A stretch of 33,481 bases of DNA. It comes from JBCCWF01 sp038520475. GTDB lineage: Bacteria > Cyanobacteriota > Cyanobacteriia > CAKZMO01. The notes under the pieces were generated by a model. It saw nothing but the letters and a program-made list of their open reading frames with translations. It made no database searches and had not been told where the DNA came from. The stretch is from NCBI GenBank assembly GCA_038520475.1, contig JBCBLF010000023.1, positions 1 to 33,481 on the forward strand, given 5' to 3'. Below are positions 1 to 8,393 of this stretch, in pieces (the first letter of the stretch is position 1; each line of letters opens with the position of its first letter). A program made the translations under genes and the position numbers.

Positions 1-672
1 GTTCAAAATATTATCTCGGTGCCCCGGACTGTTCATCCAAGCTCGGACGACTGACTCAGGTGATGAATATCCTGCTCCGATATTTTCTGCTGCACTTTTA
101 TAGCGGTAGTTATTGGCTTTAAGTCGATCGAATGGGGAAGAACCATCAGCACCTGTATGTTCAAAGAAGTCACCAGTTGCCATATCTCTACTATGTTCAT
201 ACGACGCTTTGTTGAGTTTTTCATTGAGCTTCAGTGGGGTGAGACCCGCTTTTGCCCGCTCAGCATTCGTCAAGGCAACTACGTCGCGAATAAAAGGATG
301 AGGGGTTGACTTGGGAGGCGTGGATGTTGGTTTACCAGAAAACCGCAGTTTATATTGCGTACGGCCTTTCATCTGATAGACACGTATAAAATACTTTCCC
401 TTTTCCAATTCGTTGAACTTGATCGTCTTCTTTCGATTTCCCCGCGAGATAGAAGAAGCAACGCTCTTTCCTTTGCGATCTAGAAGTTCAATACCAGCAT
501 CAGCTCTCAAGTTCGTCAGTGCCAGGCGTATATTGCTACTCTTTTTTAGGCGAAATGTGAAATAGTCCTCTGGGTCGGCCCCTCCAACTTTGTTACGGAT
601 AAGGCTCTTTTTGGGCCTCAATACAATTTTTTGTGCATTTTTGAGTGTATTGTCTGCGTTATCCGGAAGCAT
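1..672 (-). CDS. Pre-peptidase C-terminal-like plus CAP/SCP domain protein (3' end beyond left edge)
   Basis: An uninterrupted minus-strand frame runs from the ATG at 672 to the window edge, giving 224 visible residues. Residues about 1-110 resemble a bacterial pre-peptidase C-terminal beta-sandwich, with motifs such as DPEDYFTFRL and GKYFIRVYQ. A TPPKSTP linker follows. Residues about 130-224 are a CAP (SCP/allergen V5) domain: FFEHTGADGSSPFDR, AAENIGAGYSSPESVV, and W-MNSPGHRDNIL at the edge. CAP cavity residues visible are His172, Glu196 and His218; the last part of the domain is cut off. An AAGGA sequence lies about 11 bases before the start, and an in-frame stop at 709-711 leaves no other ATG. 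No classical N-terminal signal peptide is visible, which is unusual for this usually extracellular family. The precise function is unknown. Confidence 0.85.
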   Translation of the reverse strand, partial: MLPDNADNTLKNAQKIVLRPKKSLIRNKVGGADPEDYFTFRLKKSSNIRLALTNLRADAGIELLDRKGKSVASSISRGNRKKTIKFNELEKGKYFIRVYQMKGRTQYKLRFSGKPTSTPPKSTPHPFIRDVVALTNAERAKAGLTPLKLNEKLNKASYEHSRDMATGDFFEHTGADGSSPFDRLKANNYRYKSAAENIGAGYSSPESVVRAWMNSPGHRDNILN

Positions 673-1282
673 GAAATTGGAAGTCCTTGGTGTTAAATTG
701 CTTGACTCCTATCGTTGCTTTTAGCGTTCTTCTAGGCGTCGGTAAAAGTGTCTAAAAAAGTACATAAAAATCAAGTTGGCGTAATGACTCCGTATATTTT
801 CGCCACTTTAGACAAAGTGAAGCCAAGGTTCTCGACCTGAAATTCAGCTACAGCAAATGATCAGACCGAGACTGACATAAACTCAGCTTGAGTATCCGCA
901 CTCATGATTCTCAACAAGAAAGGTCTTTCTCAAGAAAGGCTATAGACATGTCGCAATTATGTGTATAGAATAAGAATCCTTGTGCAATTTTTTAATCAGA
1001 TGATTCTGATAGCTAAGATTTAGCTGTGGGGATCTTGTCTGATGTGCAAGGCCTGAACTTCAGGAATAGTCAAGATGCAATCAGATGGATACTGGGTTGA
1101 CATTGTCTTCAAAAGTCCTCGCATCTCTCCCATTTCAAGGGTTCAACTTTAATTACTAGACATATTTGTGGATTCTCCAGGTGCTGATTTGTTTAGCTTG
1201 GAGAATTTTCAAGGGTATTCGAGCCGTATTGGTTTGAGTAGTTGAGCTGCATGTTTGTGTTAGTGCAGGAAGGATGAGTTCG
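673..1282. other. Divergent intergenic region upstream of the ribosomal cluster
   Basis: This 610-bp stretch separates the minus-strand CAP gene from rplC and should hold both promoters. No convincing ORF or structured RNA was recognised. Small inverted repeats are present: CTTTCT-CA-AGAAAG around 924-937 and ATCAGA-TGAT-TCTGAT at 995-1010. Neither is followed by a T run. The distance to rplC leaves room for a long 5' leader that could be regulatory, but nothing in the sequence proves this. Confidence 0.5.
1097..1125 (+). promoter_or_regulatory. Weak candidate promoter for the ribosomal cluster
   Basis: A perfect -35 hexamer TTGACA lies at 1097-1102. The region 16-17 bases downstream holds only a poor -10 match (TCGCAT at 1119-1124). 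It would give a leader of about 150 bases before rplC. The -35 is clear but the -10 is not, so this is only a candidate. Confidence 0.25.
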
Positions 1283-1912
1283 ATGACGTTAGGAATTCTT
1301 GGAACAAAACTTGGAATGACTCAAATCTTTGATGATGAGGGTCGTTCAATTCCCGTGACTGTTATTCAGGCTGGCCCATGTCGCGTGACTCAGGTTAAGA
1401 CAACTGATACGGATGGCTACACTGCTGTTCAAGTGGGATTTGGAGCCACAAAGGATAAGTCAATTAGCAAGTCAGAGCTTGGGCACTTGAATAAAGCGGG
1501 AGTTACACCTGTTCGGCATCTGAAGGAGTACCGCCTTGAAGATGTGTCTAGTTATGAGCTTGGTCAAGAGATTAAGGCTGATATTTTCGAGGCAGGTCAG
1601 CTCGTTGACGTTACGGGAACCAGCATTGGAAAAGGTTTTGCGGGGTATCAGAAGCGTCACAACTTCCGAAGAGGTCCGATGTCTCACGGTTCTAAAAACC
1701 ACCGACTCCCGGGTTCGACCGGAGCGGGTACAACTCCAGGGCGGATCTATCCTGGCAAGCGAATGGCAGGGAGAACGGGTGGCGAGCAGGTCACAGTTCG
1801 TAAACTCAAAGTTGTCAGTGTTGATGCTGACCGTAATTTGATTCTAATTAAGGGAGCCGTACCCGGTAAGCCAGGCACATTCTTAAACATTGGCCCAACT
1901 AAAGTTTGGTGA
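1283..1912 (+). CDS. rplC: 50S ribosomal protein L3
   Basis: First gene of the cluster; L3 is an early-assembly protein of the 50S subunit that binds 23S rRNA near the peptidyl transferase centre. The N-terminus TLGILGTKLGMTQIFD and the central GSTGAGTTPGRIYPGKRMAG loop are L3 signatures, and 209 residues is the normal length. Two in-frame ATGs exist, at 1274 and 1283. The Shine-Dalgarno AGGAAGG occupies 1267-1273, directly against the first ATG but 9 bases before the second, so 1283 is preferred. It is followed after 54 bases by rplD. In cyanobacteria rpsJ lies in a different cluster, so starting with rplC is normal. Confidence 0.97.
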   Translation: MTLGILGTKLGMTQIFDDEGRSIPVTVIQAGPCRVTQVKTTDTDGYTAVQVGFGATKDKSISKSELGHLNKAGVTPVRHLKEYRLEDVSSYELGQEIKADIFEAGQLVDVTGTSIGKGFAGYQKRHNFRRGPMSHGSKNHRLPGSTGAGTTPGRIYPGKRMAGRTGGEQVTVRKLKVVSVDADRNLILIKGAVPGKPGTFLNIGPTKVW

Positions 1913-1966
1913 ATTGTCGCGGTTGAGCTTGTTGCTGTCTATTGAGTTGGGATGAGTGTGAAAACG

Positions 1967-2599
1967 ATGTCTGAGTTTGTAGTGAAGGATTGGCAAGGGC
2001 AAGAAGCGGGCACAGCTTCTTTGGACCTCAAGGTTGCGAAAGATGAGAACGCATCACATATTGTCCACCGTGCATTAGTTCGACAGTTGGCGAATGCTCG
2101 CCAGGGTACAGCGTCTTCGAAGACTCGCTCAGAAGTCCGAGGGGGTGGAAAGAAGCCTTGGAGACAGAAAGGAACGGGTCGAGCTAGAGCGGGGTCAAGT
2201 CGTTCACCACTGTGGAAGGGTGGAGGTGTCATTTTTGGGCCTAAGCCTCGCGACTACTCGGTCAAGATGAATAAAAAGGAGCGTCAGCTTGCTCTGCGTA
2301 CGGCACTACAAAGTCGTGCTGAAGACATTGTTGTTGTTGAAAAGTTTGATGATCAAATTGATCGTCCGAAAACGAAAGTGGTTTTAGAGGCGATCGCGCG
2401 GTGGGAAATCGATACCAGTATCAAGATATTGATGATCGTTGACCAGCCGAGTGAAAATCTATCTCTTTCTGTTCGGAACGTTTCAACGATTAGGTTAATT
2501 ACACCAGGAAACTTAAACATCTACGACATTCTAGCCGCAGATCAGATTGTTGCGACTTCATCTGCTCTTGAGTCAATTAAGGAGGTATACGGTGCCTAA
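1967..2599 (+). CDS. rplD: 50S ribosomal protein L4
   Basis: L4 binds 23S rRNA, and its extended loop lines the peptide exit tunnel. The hallmark segment RQGTASSKTRSEVRGGGKKP followed by WRQKGTGRARAGS forms that loop. The homologous part begins at MSEFVVKDWQGQ, so the ATG at 1967 (210 residues) is preferred; an in-frame ATG at 1952 would add five residues and cannot be excluded because neither start has a strong ribosome-binding site. The 3' end overlaps rplW by 8 bases, suggesting translational coupling. In enterobacteria L4 represses its own operon; no such leader was identified here. Confidence 0.96.
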   Translation: MSEFVVKDWQGQEAGTASLDLKVAKDENASHIVHRALVRQLANARQGTASSKTRSEVRGGGKKPWRQKGTGRARAGSSRSPLWKGGGVIFGPKPRDYSVKMNKKERQLALRTALQSRAEDIVVVEKFDDQIDRPKTKVVLEAIARWEIDTSIKILMIVDQPSENLSLSVRNVSTIRLITPGNLNIYDILAADQIVATSSALESIKEVYGA

Positions 2600-2894
2600 G
2601 ATAGCTCAGCGCGATCTGCCCGATCTGATTCGACGTCCGATTGTTACAGAGAAGGCGACTATTCTTCTCGAAGAAAATCAATATACATTTGAGGTTCTTC
2701 CAAGTGCTACGAAGCCGGACATTCGAGCGGCAATTGAAGCACTTTTTGATGTCAAGGTGATTAGCGTTAAGACGCATAATCCTCCTCGGAAGAAGCGCCG
2801 TATGGGCCGTTATGCCGGTTATAAGCCTCACTATAAGAAGGCGATCGTGAAATTGGCCGAGGGAGATTCGATTACGCTTTTCCCTGAAGTCTAG
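2592..2894 (+). CDS. rplW: 50S ribosomal protein L23
   Basis: L23 sits at the tunnel exit and is the docking site for trigger factor and SRP. The start is GTG at 2592, placed by a strong AAGGAGG at 2579-2585 and by homology (PKIAQRDLPDLIRRPIVTEK); an upstream ATG in the same frame lies inside rplD and is not the start. The protein has 100 residues, the usual size. It contains the basic NPPRKKRRMGRYAGYKPHYK segment. The start overlaps the rplD stop by 8 bases (GTG upstream of TAA at 2597-2599), a typical coupled arrangement. Confidence 0.96.
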   Translation: MPKIAQRDLPDLIRRPIVTEKATILLEENQYTFEVLPSATKPDIRAAIEALFDVKVISVKTHNPPRKKRRMGRYAGYKPHYKKAIVKLAEGDSITLFPEV

Positions 2895-2997
2895 TGTTTG
2901 TCCACAGTGATTGCACCAAGTCTGTGTGCTTCTGTTTTGCTAGTCACGTTATCGAAAATTGCAAATTGACTGAGAGCTGTTTTATCTAGGTTGAGTC

Positions 2998-3861
2998 ATG
3001 GGAATCAGATATTACCGTCCCTACACACCAGGTACTCGAGAGCGAGTTGTCTCTGATTTTTCAGAAATCACTCGTTCTGAGCCTGAAAAGTCTCTGACAC
3101 GTCGTATTCATCGGGCAAAGGGGCGTAACAATCGAGGGGTTATTACGTGTCGACACCGGGGTGGTGGACATAAGCGCCTATATCGGTTTATTGACTTCCG
3201 GCGCAACAAGCACTCGATTCCAGCAACAGTGATGTCTGTCGAGTATGACCCTAACCGTAATGCTCGTATTGCTTTAGTGCAATATGAGGATGGTGAAAAG
3301 CGCTATATCCTATGCCCTGCTGGGTTGGCTGTTGGAGCGACAATTATTTCTGGCCCTGACGCTTCATATGAAGTCGGAAATGCATTGCCTCTTTCTAATA
3401 TTCCGTTGGGTACCGTTGTTCACAATGTTGAACTGTATCCTGGGCGCGGCGGCCAAATTGTTCGTGCAGCTGGAACTTCAGCCCAAGTTGTTGCGAAAGA
3501 AGGTAATTTTGTTACTCTCAAGCTTCCTTCAAGTGAAGTCAGAATGGTTCGGCGGGAATGCTACGCAACCATTGGTCAAGTTGGAAATGCAGACTTTAGA
3601 AACTTAAGCCTTGGAAAAGCAGGACGAAAGCGCTGGAAAGGAAGAAGACCGGAAGTTCGAGGAAGCGTCATGAACCCTGTGGATCACCCTCATGGTGGTG
3701 GTGAAGGCCGTGCTCCAATTGGACGTAGTGGTCCTGTTACACCTTGGGGTAAGCCTGCATTAGGTAAAAAGACTCGTAAGCGAAATAAATTGAGTAATTC
3801 AATGATTGTTCGTAAGCGACGCCGCTCTTCGAAGAGAGGTCGTGGCGGTCGTAGCGCCTAA
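2998..3861 (+). CDS. rplB: 50S ribosomal protein L2
   Basis: L2 is a core 50S protein needed for subunit association and peptidyl transferase centre assembly. The 287 residues match the family length. The C-terminal signature GGGEGRAPIGR, preceded by MNPVDHPH, contains the highly conserved histidine near the active centre, and the basic tail (RKRRRSSKRGRGGRSA) is typical. The N-terminus GIRYYRPYTPGTRERVVSDF is the usual cyanobacterial/plastid form. It follows rplW after a 103-base gap, with no terminator seen between them. Confidence 0.98.
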   Translation: MGIRYYRPYTPGTRERVVSDFSEITRSEPEKSLTRRIHRAKGRNNRGVITCRHRGGGHKRLYRFIDFRRNKHSIPATVMSVEYDPNRNARIALVQYEDGEKRYILCPAGLAVGATIISGPDASYEVGNALPLSNIPLGTVVHNVELYPGRGGQIVRAAGTSAQVVAKEGNFVTLKLPSSEVRMVRRECYATIGQVGNADFRNLSLGKAGRKRWKGRRPEVRGSVMNPVDHPHGGGEGRAPIGRSGPVTPWGKPALGKKTRKRNKLSNSMIVRKRRRSSKRGRGGRSA

Positions 3862-3952
3862 ATCGTTTCATCATTGGGCGAAGTTAGAAGTTGGCTGAGT
3901 TGGTGGAATACGTTGTTAGGCATTTTGTGTTGATTGTTGGGAGGATACTGCG

Positions 3953-4231
3953 ATGGCACGTTCACTGAAGAAGGGTCCTTTTGTTGCTGACCATCTCATG
4001 ACTAAGATTGAGGCCATGAATGAGAAGGGGGACAAGCAAGTCGTTAAAACATGGTCAAGAGCTTCAACCATCATTCCCCAAATGATTGGTCACACGATCG
4101 CCGTTCACAATGGCAGACAGCATGTACCGGTTTATGTAACTGAACAGATGGTTGGCCATAAGCTGGGCGAATTTGCCCCAACTCGAACGTTCCGAGGACA
4201 TGCCAAAACAGATAAAAAGGCGCGGCGGTAA
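3953..4231 (+). CDS. rpsS: 30S ribosomal protein S19
   Basis: S19 binds the head of the 30S subunit with S13 and contacts tRNA. The 92-residue protein starts MARSLKKGPFVADHLM and holds the family core TWSRASTIIPQMIGHTIAVH and GHKLGEFAPTRTFRGH. A GGGAGG Shine-Dalgarno lies about 8 bases before the ATG. The length and all core motifs are normal. It lies between rplB and rplV as in other bacteria. Confidence 0.98.
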   Translation: MARSLKKGPFVADHLMTKIEAMNEKGDKQVVKTWSRASTIIPQMIGHTIAVHNGRQHVPVYVTEQMVGHKLGEFAPTRTFRGHAKTDKKARR

Positions 4232-4282
4232 GCGACCAGATTTTATTGAGTACTAGAGTTCAGGTTTAAAGGATCGGCTGAA

Positions 4283-4648
4283 ATGGCAATAGCTTCTGAC
4301 AATCAAGTTAAAGCGAGCGTGAAATACATTCGCATGTCTCCGTTCAAAGTTCGTCGTGTCCTTGACCAAATTCGAGGACGCTCTTATCGCGAGGCTCTCA
4401 TTATCCTTGAATTCATGCCTTACAAGGCTTGTGAACCTGTTCTAAAGGTTCTTCGGTCTGCTGTTGCAAATGCTGAACATAATGAGGGCTATGAACCAGC
4501 CAGTTTGGTTGTTAGCGAAGCATTTGCGGATCAAGGGCCTGTGTATAAGCGATATCGACCTCGGGCTCAGGGCAGAGCTTACCAAATTCGCCGTCCAACG
4601 TGTCACATTACGATTGCAGTTTCTCCTGATGAGAACCTAGTCTCATAG
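4283..4648 (+). CDS. rplV: 50S ribosomal protein L22
   Basis: L22 extends a beta hairpin into the peptide exit tunnel, where macrolide-resistance changes occur in other bacteria. The protein is 121 residues, with SPFKVRRVLDQIRGRSYREA near the start and the conserved hairpin and C-terminal region KRYRPRAQGRAYQIRRPTCH followed by ITIAVS. An AAAGGA precedes the ATG. It is followed after 70 bases by rpsC. Confidence 0.97.
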   Translation: MAIASDNQVKASVKYIRMSPFKVRRVLDQIRGRSYREALIILEFMPYKACEPVLKVLRSAVANAEHNEGYEPASLVVSEAFADQGPVYKRYRPRAQGRAYQIRRPTCHITIAVSPDENLVS

Positions 4649-4718
4649 TCATGTTTGGCGCTTTAGCCTTTAGTTTTGACATCTATTATTTGTTTGCTTT
4701 TTAGATAGGGATCACACT

Positions 4719-5450
4719 GTGGGACAGAAGATTCATCCAATTGGTTTTAGATTAGGCATTACTCAGGAACATCGTTCTCGTTGGTTTGCTAGTTCAAATC
4801 GCTATCCAGAGCTTTTGCAGGAGGATCATAAGATCCGAGAATATGTGCAAAAAAATCTGAGCAATGCTGGCATCTCCGATATTCGCATAGAGCGGAAAGC
4901 AGATCAGATTGATCTTGAGATACGGACTGCTCGTCCTGGCGTTGTTGTAGGACGAGGAGGTGCAGGTATTGAATCGCTGAGAGAGGGGCTACAAAAAGAG
5001 CTCAAAGGTGGCAATCGTCAGATTCGTATTAATGTCGTCGAAGTTGCTCGTGTTGATGCCGATTCTGCACTGATTACTGATTTTATTGTTCAGCAGTTGG
5101 AACGCCGTGTATCGTTTCGTCGAGTTGTGCGGCAGGCTATTCAAAGGGCTCAACGCGCGGGAGTGGAGGGCATCAAAATTCAGGTTAGTGGTCGTCTCAA
5201 TGGTGCAGAGATCGCACGGACTGAATATACGCGAGAAGGTAAGGTTCCTCTCCATACGCTAAGGGCAGATATTGACTATACCTACCGAACAGCCCAAACC
5301 ATCTATGGAATCCTAGGCATTAAGGTCTGGGTTTTCAAAGGAGAGATTGTTCCAGGACAGGAAGAGTCGGCGTCATCAGCAAACGTTCAACCAAGGCGTA
5401 AGCAGCAGCGAAGACGGCAACAATTTGAGGATCGCTCAAGCGATTCATAA
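4719..5450 (+). CDS. rpsC: 30S ribosomal protein S3
   Basis: S3 is at the mRNA entry channel of the 30S head and has RNA-unwinding activity with S4 and S5. The start is GTG at 4719 (GQKIHPIGFRLGI), the family N-terminus. The N-terminal KH domain carries RPGVVVGRGGAGIESL (type-2 KH GXXG loop), and the C-terminal domain has GRLNGAEIARTEYTREGKVP. At 243 residues the length is normal; the basic Gln/Arg-rich tail (RRKQQRRRQQ) is variable in the family. An 87-base gap separates it from rplP. Confidence 0.97.
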   Translation: MGQKIHPIGFRLGITQEHRSRWFASSNRYPELLQEDHKIREYVQKNLSNAGISDIRIERKADQIDLEIRTARPGVVVGRGGAGIESLREGLQKELKGGNRQIRINVVEVARVDADSALITDFIVQQLERRVSFRRVVRQAIQRAQRAGVEGIKIQVSGRLNGAEIARTEYTREGKVPLHTLRADIDYTYRTAQTIYGILGIKVWVFKGEIVPGQEESASSANVQPRRKQQRRRQQFEDRSSDS

Positions 5451-5537
5451 GAAATCCCTACATGGGTTTGAGTGCACTGTTGGCTTTGTAATGTTTTTAT
5501 CTATTGTGTTTCGGAGAGATGCCGGGGTTAGTGGATC

Positions 5538-5957
5538 ATGTTAAGTCCTAAACGAACAAAATTTAGAAAGCAGCATCGAGGAAGGATGCGCGGTGTAGCA
5601 ACTCGTGGCAGTTCTATCAACTTTGGGGACTTCGCTCTTCAAGCTCTTGAACCTTCATGGATTACGTCCCGGCAAATCGAAGCATCTCGTCGTGCCATGA
5701 CACGCTACATCAGAAGAGGCGGAAAAATTTGGATTCGCGTGTTTCCTGATAAGCCGGTCACTATGCGACCAGCGGAGACTCGTATGGGTTCCGGAAAAGG
5801 TAACCCAGAGTATTGGGTTGCGGTTGTGAAACCGGGCCGAATCTTGTTTGAAATTGCAGGAGTTCCGCTTGAGACAGCGAAGGAAGCAATGAGATTGGCA
5901 TCGTTCAAACTGCCAATCAAGACTAAGTTTATCGTCCGAGAAACGGAGGATGCGTGA
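5538..5957 (+). CDS. rplP: 50S ribosomal protein L16
   Basis: L16 lies near the A site and the 5S rRNA and helps organise the aminoacyl-tRNA binding region. Core motifs are MLSPKRTKFRKQHRGRMRG, RRGGKIWIRVFPDKPVT and RMGSGKGNPEYWVAVVKPG. The length of 139 residues is normal. The stop TGA at 5955-5957 is one base before the ATG of rpmC, implying coupled translation. Confidence 0.98.
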   Translation: MLSPKRTKFRKQHRGRMRGVATRGSSINFGDFALQALEPSWITSRQIEASRRAMTRYIRRGGKIWIRVFPDKPVTMRPAETRMGSGKGNPEYWVAVVKPGRILFEIAGVPLETAKEAMRLASFKLPIKTKFIVRETEDA

Positions 5958-5958
5958 T

Positions 5959-6201
5959 ATGGCTTTATCTAAAATCTCTGAGATTCGTGAGTTTAGCGAT
6001 GCTGAACTAAAGGAAGAAATTGCGGCCACAAAGCGTAGTTTGTTTGATTTGCGTTTCCAAAAGGCAACTCGTCAGCTTGAAAAGCATCATGAATTCAAGC
6101 ATCAGCGGCATCGGTTAGCCCAGCTATTGACCGTAGAAAGAGAGAGACAAGTCACTGTGTCAGTTGATGATAAGCCTGTTGAAGGCGTAGTGGAGGAGTA
6201 G
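5959..6201 (+). CDS. rpmC: 50S ribosomal protein L29
   Basis: L29 is a small helical protein at the tunnel exit next to L23. The 80-residue product begins MALSKISEIREFSDAELKEE and has the LFDLRFQKATRQLE core of the family. The start is placed at 5959 because the ACGGAGG at 5943-5949 is 9 bases upstream of it, while the earlier in-frame ATG at 5950 abuts the ribosome-binding site and lies inside rplP. The C-terminal extension after the two-helix core (VSVDDKPVEGVVEE) is acidic. Confidence 0.96.
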   Translation: MALSKISEIREFSDAELKEEIAATKRSLFDLRFQKATRQLEKHHEFKHQRHRLAQLLTVERERQVTVSVDDKPVEGVVEE

Positions 6202-6205
6202 AGGT

Positions 6206-6457
6206 ATGGCGCTTAAAGAACGTGTTGGCTTAGTCGTAAGTGACAAGATGGAGAAAACGGTGGTTGTCGCGATCGAGAGCCGTTCACCTCACCCAAAGTA
6301 TCGGAAAGTGATGGTCCGAACAAAACGCTACAAGGTTCACGATGAAGAAAATAAGTGTGTTGTGGGCGATCGCGTTCGTATACAAGAAACTAGGCCGTTA
6401 AGCCGAACAAAGCGATGGGCTGTGGTCGAAGTTCTCGAATCATCCGCGAGCTCATAA
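6206..6457 (+). CDS. rpsQ: 30S ribosomal protein S17
   Basis: S17 is an OB-fold primary binder of 16S rRNA, important for early 30S assembly. The 83-residue protein has the family signature GLVVSDKMEKTVVVAIE and HPKYRKVMVRTKRYKVHDE. It starts 4 bases after rpmC with a GTAGAGG-type ribosome-binding site. A HIP1 octamer lies inside the gene at 6366-6373. Confidence 0.98.
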   Translation: MALKERVGLVVSDKMEKTVVVAIESRSPHPKYRKVMVRTKRYKVHDEENKCVVGDRVRIQETRPLSRTKRWAVVEVLESSASS

Positions 6458-6508
6458 TCTAATTCGTTATCGTCTCAGCTTTATATTTCTGGAGTCCAGT
6501 ATTCAGCC

Positions 6509-6874
6509 ATGATTCAGCAAGAGTCTTATCTTAATGTTGCCGATAATAGCGGAGCACGAAAACTGATGTGTATTCGTGTTCTTGGCGGGAATCGTCGTTA
6601 TGCGAATGTTGGGGATATCGTTATCGCCGTTGTCAAAGATGCCTTGCCTAATATGGCTGTTAAGAAATCTGATGTTGTACGAGCTGTCATCGTTCGTACG
6701 AAGAAAGGACTTAGGCGTGAGAGCGGTATGAGCATTCGGTTTGATGATAATGCAGCCGTCATCATCAACGCAGAGGGAAATCCGAGAGGAACTCGGGTTT
6801 TTGGTCCAGTTGCGCGGGAACTTCGAGATCGCAGCTTTACTAAGATTGTTTCTTTAGCTCCGGAGGTACTGTAA
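6509..6874 (+). CDS. rplN: 50S ribosomal protein L14
   Basis: L14 bridges to the 30S subunit and is the docking site of the silencing factor RsfS. It begins MIQQESYLNVADNSGARKLM, the family start, and contains RRESGMSIRFDDNAAVIIN. The 121 residues are the usual length. The stop overlaps the rplX start as TAATG (the last base, 6874, is shared), so the two are very likely translationally coupled. Confidence 0.98.
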   Translation: MIQQESYLNVADNSGARKLMCIRVLGGNRRYANVGDIVIAVVKDALPNMAVKKSDVVRAVIVRTKKGLRRESGMSIRFDDNAAVIINAEGNPRGTRVFGPVARELRDRSFTKIVSLAPEVL

Positions 6875-7218
6875 TGACGAAAAAGCAGAAGGTGTCTACT
6901 CGAAGGATGCACGTCAAAAAAGGCGATACGGTTCAAGTCATTTCTGGTAGCGAGAAAGGGAAAGTTGGTGAAATTCTTGCAACTTTACCTAAGGAATCTA
7001 AAGTCGTTGTCAAGGGTGTCAACATTCGAACAAAACATGTAAAGCCCCGGCAGGAGGGTGAATCAGGTCAAATACAAACGTTCGAAGCACCGGTTCATAG
7101 CTCAAACGTTATGTTGTATTCCTCTAAAGAGAAGGTTGCTAGCCGCGTTTGCTATACCGTCAATGCTGATGGTCGGAAGGTAAGAATGCTCAAGAAGACC
7201 GGTGAAGTTATTGACTAA
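6874..7218 (+). CDS. rplX: 50S ribosomal protein L24
   Basis: L24 initiates 50S assembly on the 5' domain of 23S rRNA. The KOW motif region is KKGDTVQVISGSEKGKVGEI, followed by VVVKGVNIRTKHVKP. The protein has 114 residues, normal for the family. Its start overlaps the rplN stop by one base. A 90-base gap to rplE shows no terminator. Confidence 0.97.
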   Translation: MTKKQKVSTRRMHVKKGDTVQVISGSEKGKVGEILATLPKESKVVVKGVNIRTKHVKPRQEGESGQIQTFEAPVHSSNVMLYSSKEKVASRVCYTVNADGRKVRMLKKTGEVID

Positions 7219-7308
7219 CTTGGTTAATTGCTCGGGTCGTCACGTACTAATTTCTGTCACTCAAAATGCACTTAGTAATTCGGAGAAGCGCACAGCAAGG
7301 ATAAAAAG

Positions 7309-7860
7309 ATGGCTACAGTCCAGCGTATGAAGACTCTGTATACAGGGTCAGTGATTCCAAAACTAAAAGAACAATTTCAGTATACAAACATTCACCAAGT
7401 GCCCAAGCTTGTGAAGGTTGTGGTGAATCGTGGTCTTGGTGAAGCTGCTCAAAATGCTAAGTCTCTTGAAGCTTCTGTTTCAGAAATTGCTAAGGTTACT
7501 GGGCAAAAACCTGTTGTTACTCGGGCAAAGAAGGCGATCGCCGGATTTAAGATTCGCCAAGGTATGCCAATCGGTGTCATGGTAACGCTGCGCTCAGAGC
7601 GAATGTATGCTTTTCTGGATCGCTTCATTAACCTAGCGTTGCCGAGAATCCGCGACTTCCGCGGCGTTAACCCAAACAGCTTTGATGGACGTGGAAACTA
7701 CACGATTGGCGTCAGAGAGCAACTTATTTTTCCTGAAATTGAGTATGACGCTATCGACCAGATCAGAGGCGTTGACATATCAATTGTGACAACAGCAAAT
7801 ACCGATGAAGAAGGACGGGCGCTCCTCAAAGAGCTGGGCATGCCGTTTAGAGATAAATGA
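7309..7860 (+). CDS. rplE: 50S ribosomal protein L5
   Basis: L5 binds 5S rRNA and contacts S13 of the small subunit. The product has 183 residues with the family motifs VPKLVKVVVNRGLGEAAQN, ITGQ-like KVTGQKPVVTRAKKAIAGFK and FRGVNPNSFDGRGNYTIGV. An AAGGATAAAAAG segment precedes the ATG. The gene order L24-L5-S8 lacks rpsN, which in cyanobacteria is located elsewhere. Confidence 0.98.
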   Translation: MATVQRMKTLYTGSVIPKLKEQFQYTNIHQVPKLVKVVVNRGLGEAAQNAKSLEASVSEIAKVTGQKPVVTRAKKAIAGFKIRQGMPIGVMVTLRSERMYAFLDRFINLALPRIRDFRGVNPNSFDGRGNYTIGVREQLIFPEIEYDAIDQIRGVDISIVTTANTDEEGRALLKELGMPFRDK

Positions 7861-7884
7861 CAGAGTATTAGATAAGAGGGATCT

Positions 7885-8286
7885 ATGGCATCCAACGATA
7901 CGATTTCAGACATGCTAACACGCATCCGTAATGCAAATCTTGCGAGACACGAGACTGTGTATGTGCCATCCACAAAGATGACGCGAAATATCGCTAAGGT
8001 GCTTTGTGATGAAGGCTTTATCCAAGATTTTGCTGATGAAGGTGAAGGTATTCAGCGAAATATTGTCATTTCACTGAAGTATAAGGGGCGAGCCAGACAG
8101 CCAATCATCAAGAAGCTTCAGCGTGTCAGCAAGCCTGGGCTTCGCGTTTACTCTGGGCGTCGAAATCTACCACGAGTCTTGGGAGGTATCGGCATTGCAA
8201 TTATTTCAACGTCTCATGGCGTTATGACGGATCGGGACGCGAGACGTCAGGGCATTGGGGGAGAAGTGCTGTGTTACGTCTGGTAG
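7885..8286 (+). CDS. rpsH: 30S ribosomal protein S8
   Basis: S8 is a central-domain 16S rRNA binder and, in E. coli, the autoregulator of the spc operon. The protein starts MASNDTISDMLTRIRNANLA and ends with the signature STSHGVMTDRDARRQGIGGE followed by VLCYVW. The length of 133 residues is normal. An AAGAGGG ribosome-binding site lies upstream. The S8-target structure known from E. coli was not identified here. Confidence 0.98.
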   Translation: MASNDTISDMLTRIRNANLARHETVYVPSTKMTRNIAKVLCDEGFIQDFADEGEGIQRNIVISLKYKGRARQPIIKKLQRVSKPGLRVYSGRRNLPRVLGGIGIAIISTSHGVMTDRDARRQGIGGEVLCYVW

Positions 8287-8393
8287 CCCATCGATGTTAA
8301 TCGTTGAATGGCTATCGGTTTATTGGATGCGTCTGTTCAAGGGTAGCCTGTAGCGAATTCGCTAGTTTATTTGTTTTAGAGGTGGTTAGCACT

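Noticed and set aside
1..1282. Missing rpsJ upstream of rplC as an anomaly
   Set aside because: In cyanobacteria rpsJ is in the str-type cluster with fusA and tuf, so its absence here is normal; the same holds for the absence of rpsN and rpmD.
1472..1702. Minus-strand open frames inside ribosomal protein genes (for example within rplC, rpsC, rplN, rpsE)
   Set aside because: They are antisense to highly conserved genes, have no ribosome-binding sites or family resemblance, and are explained by codon structure of the sense strand.
8304..8393. 30-residue N-terminal extension of L6
   Set aside because: No ribosome-binding site and no homology; GAGGTGG and family alignment place the start at 8394.
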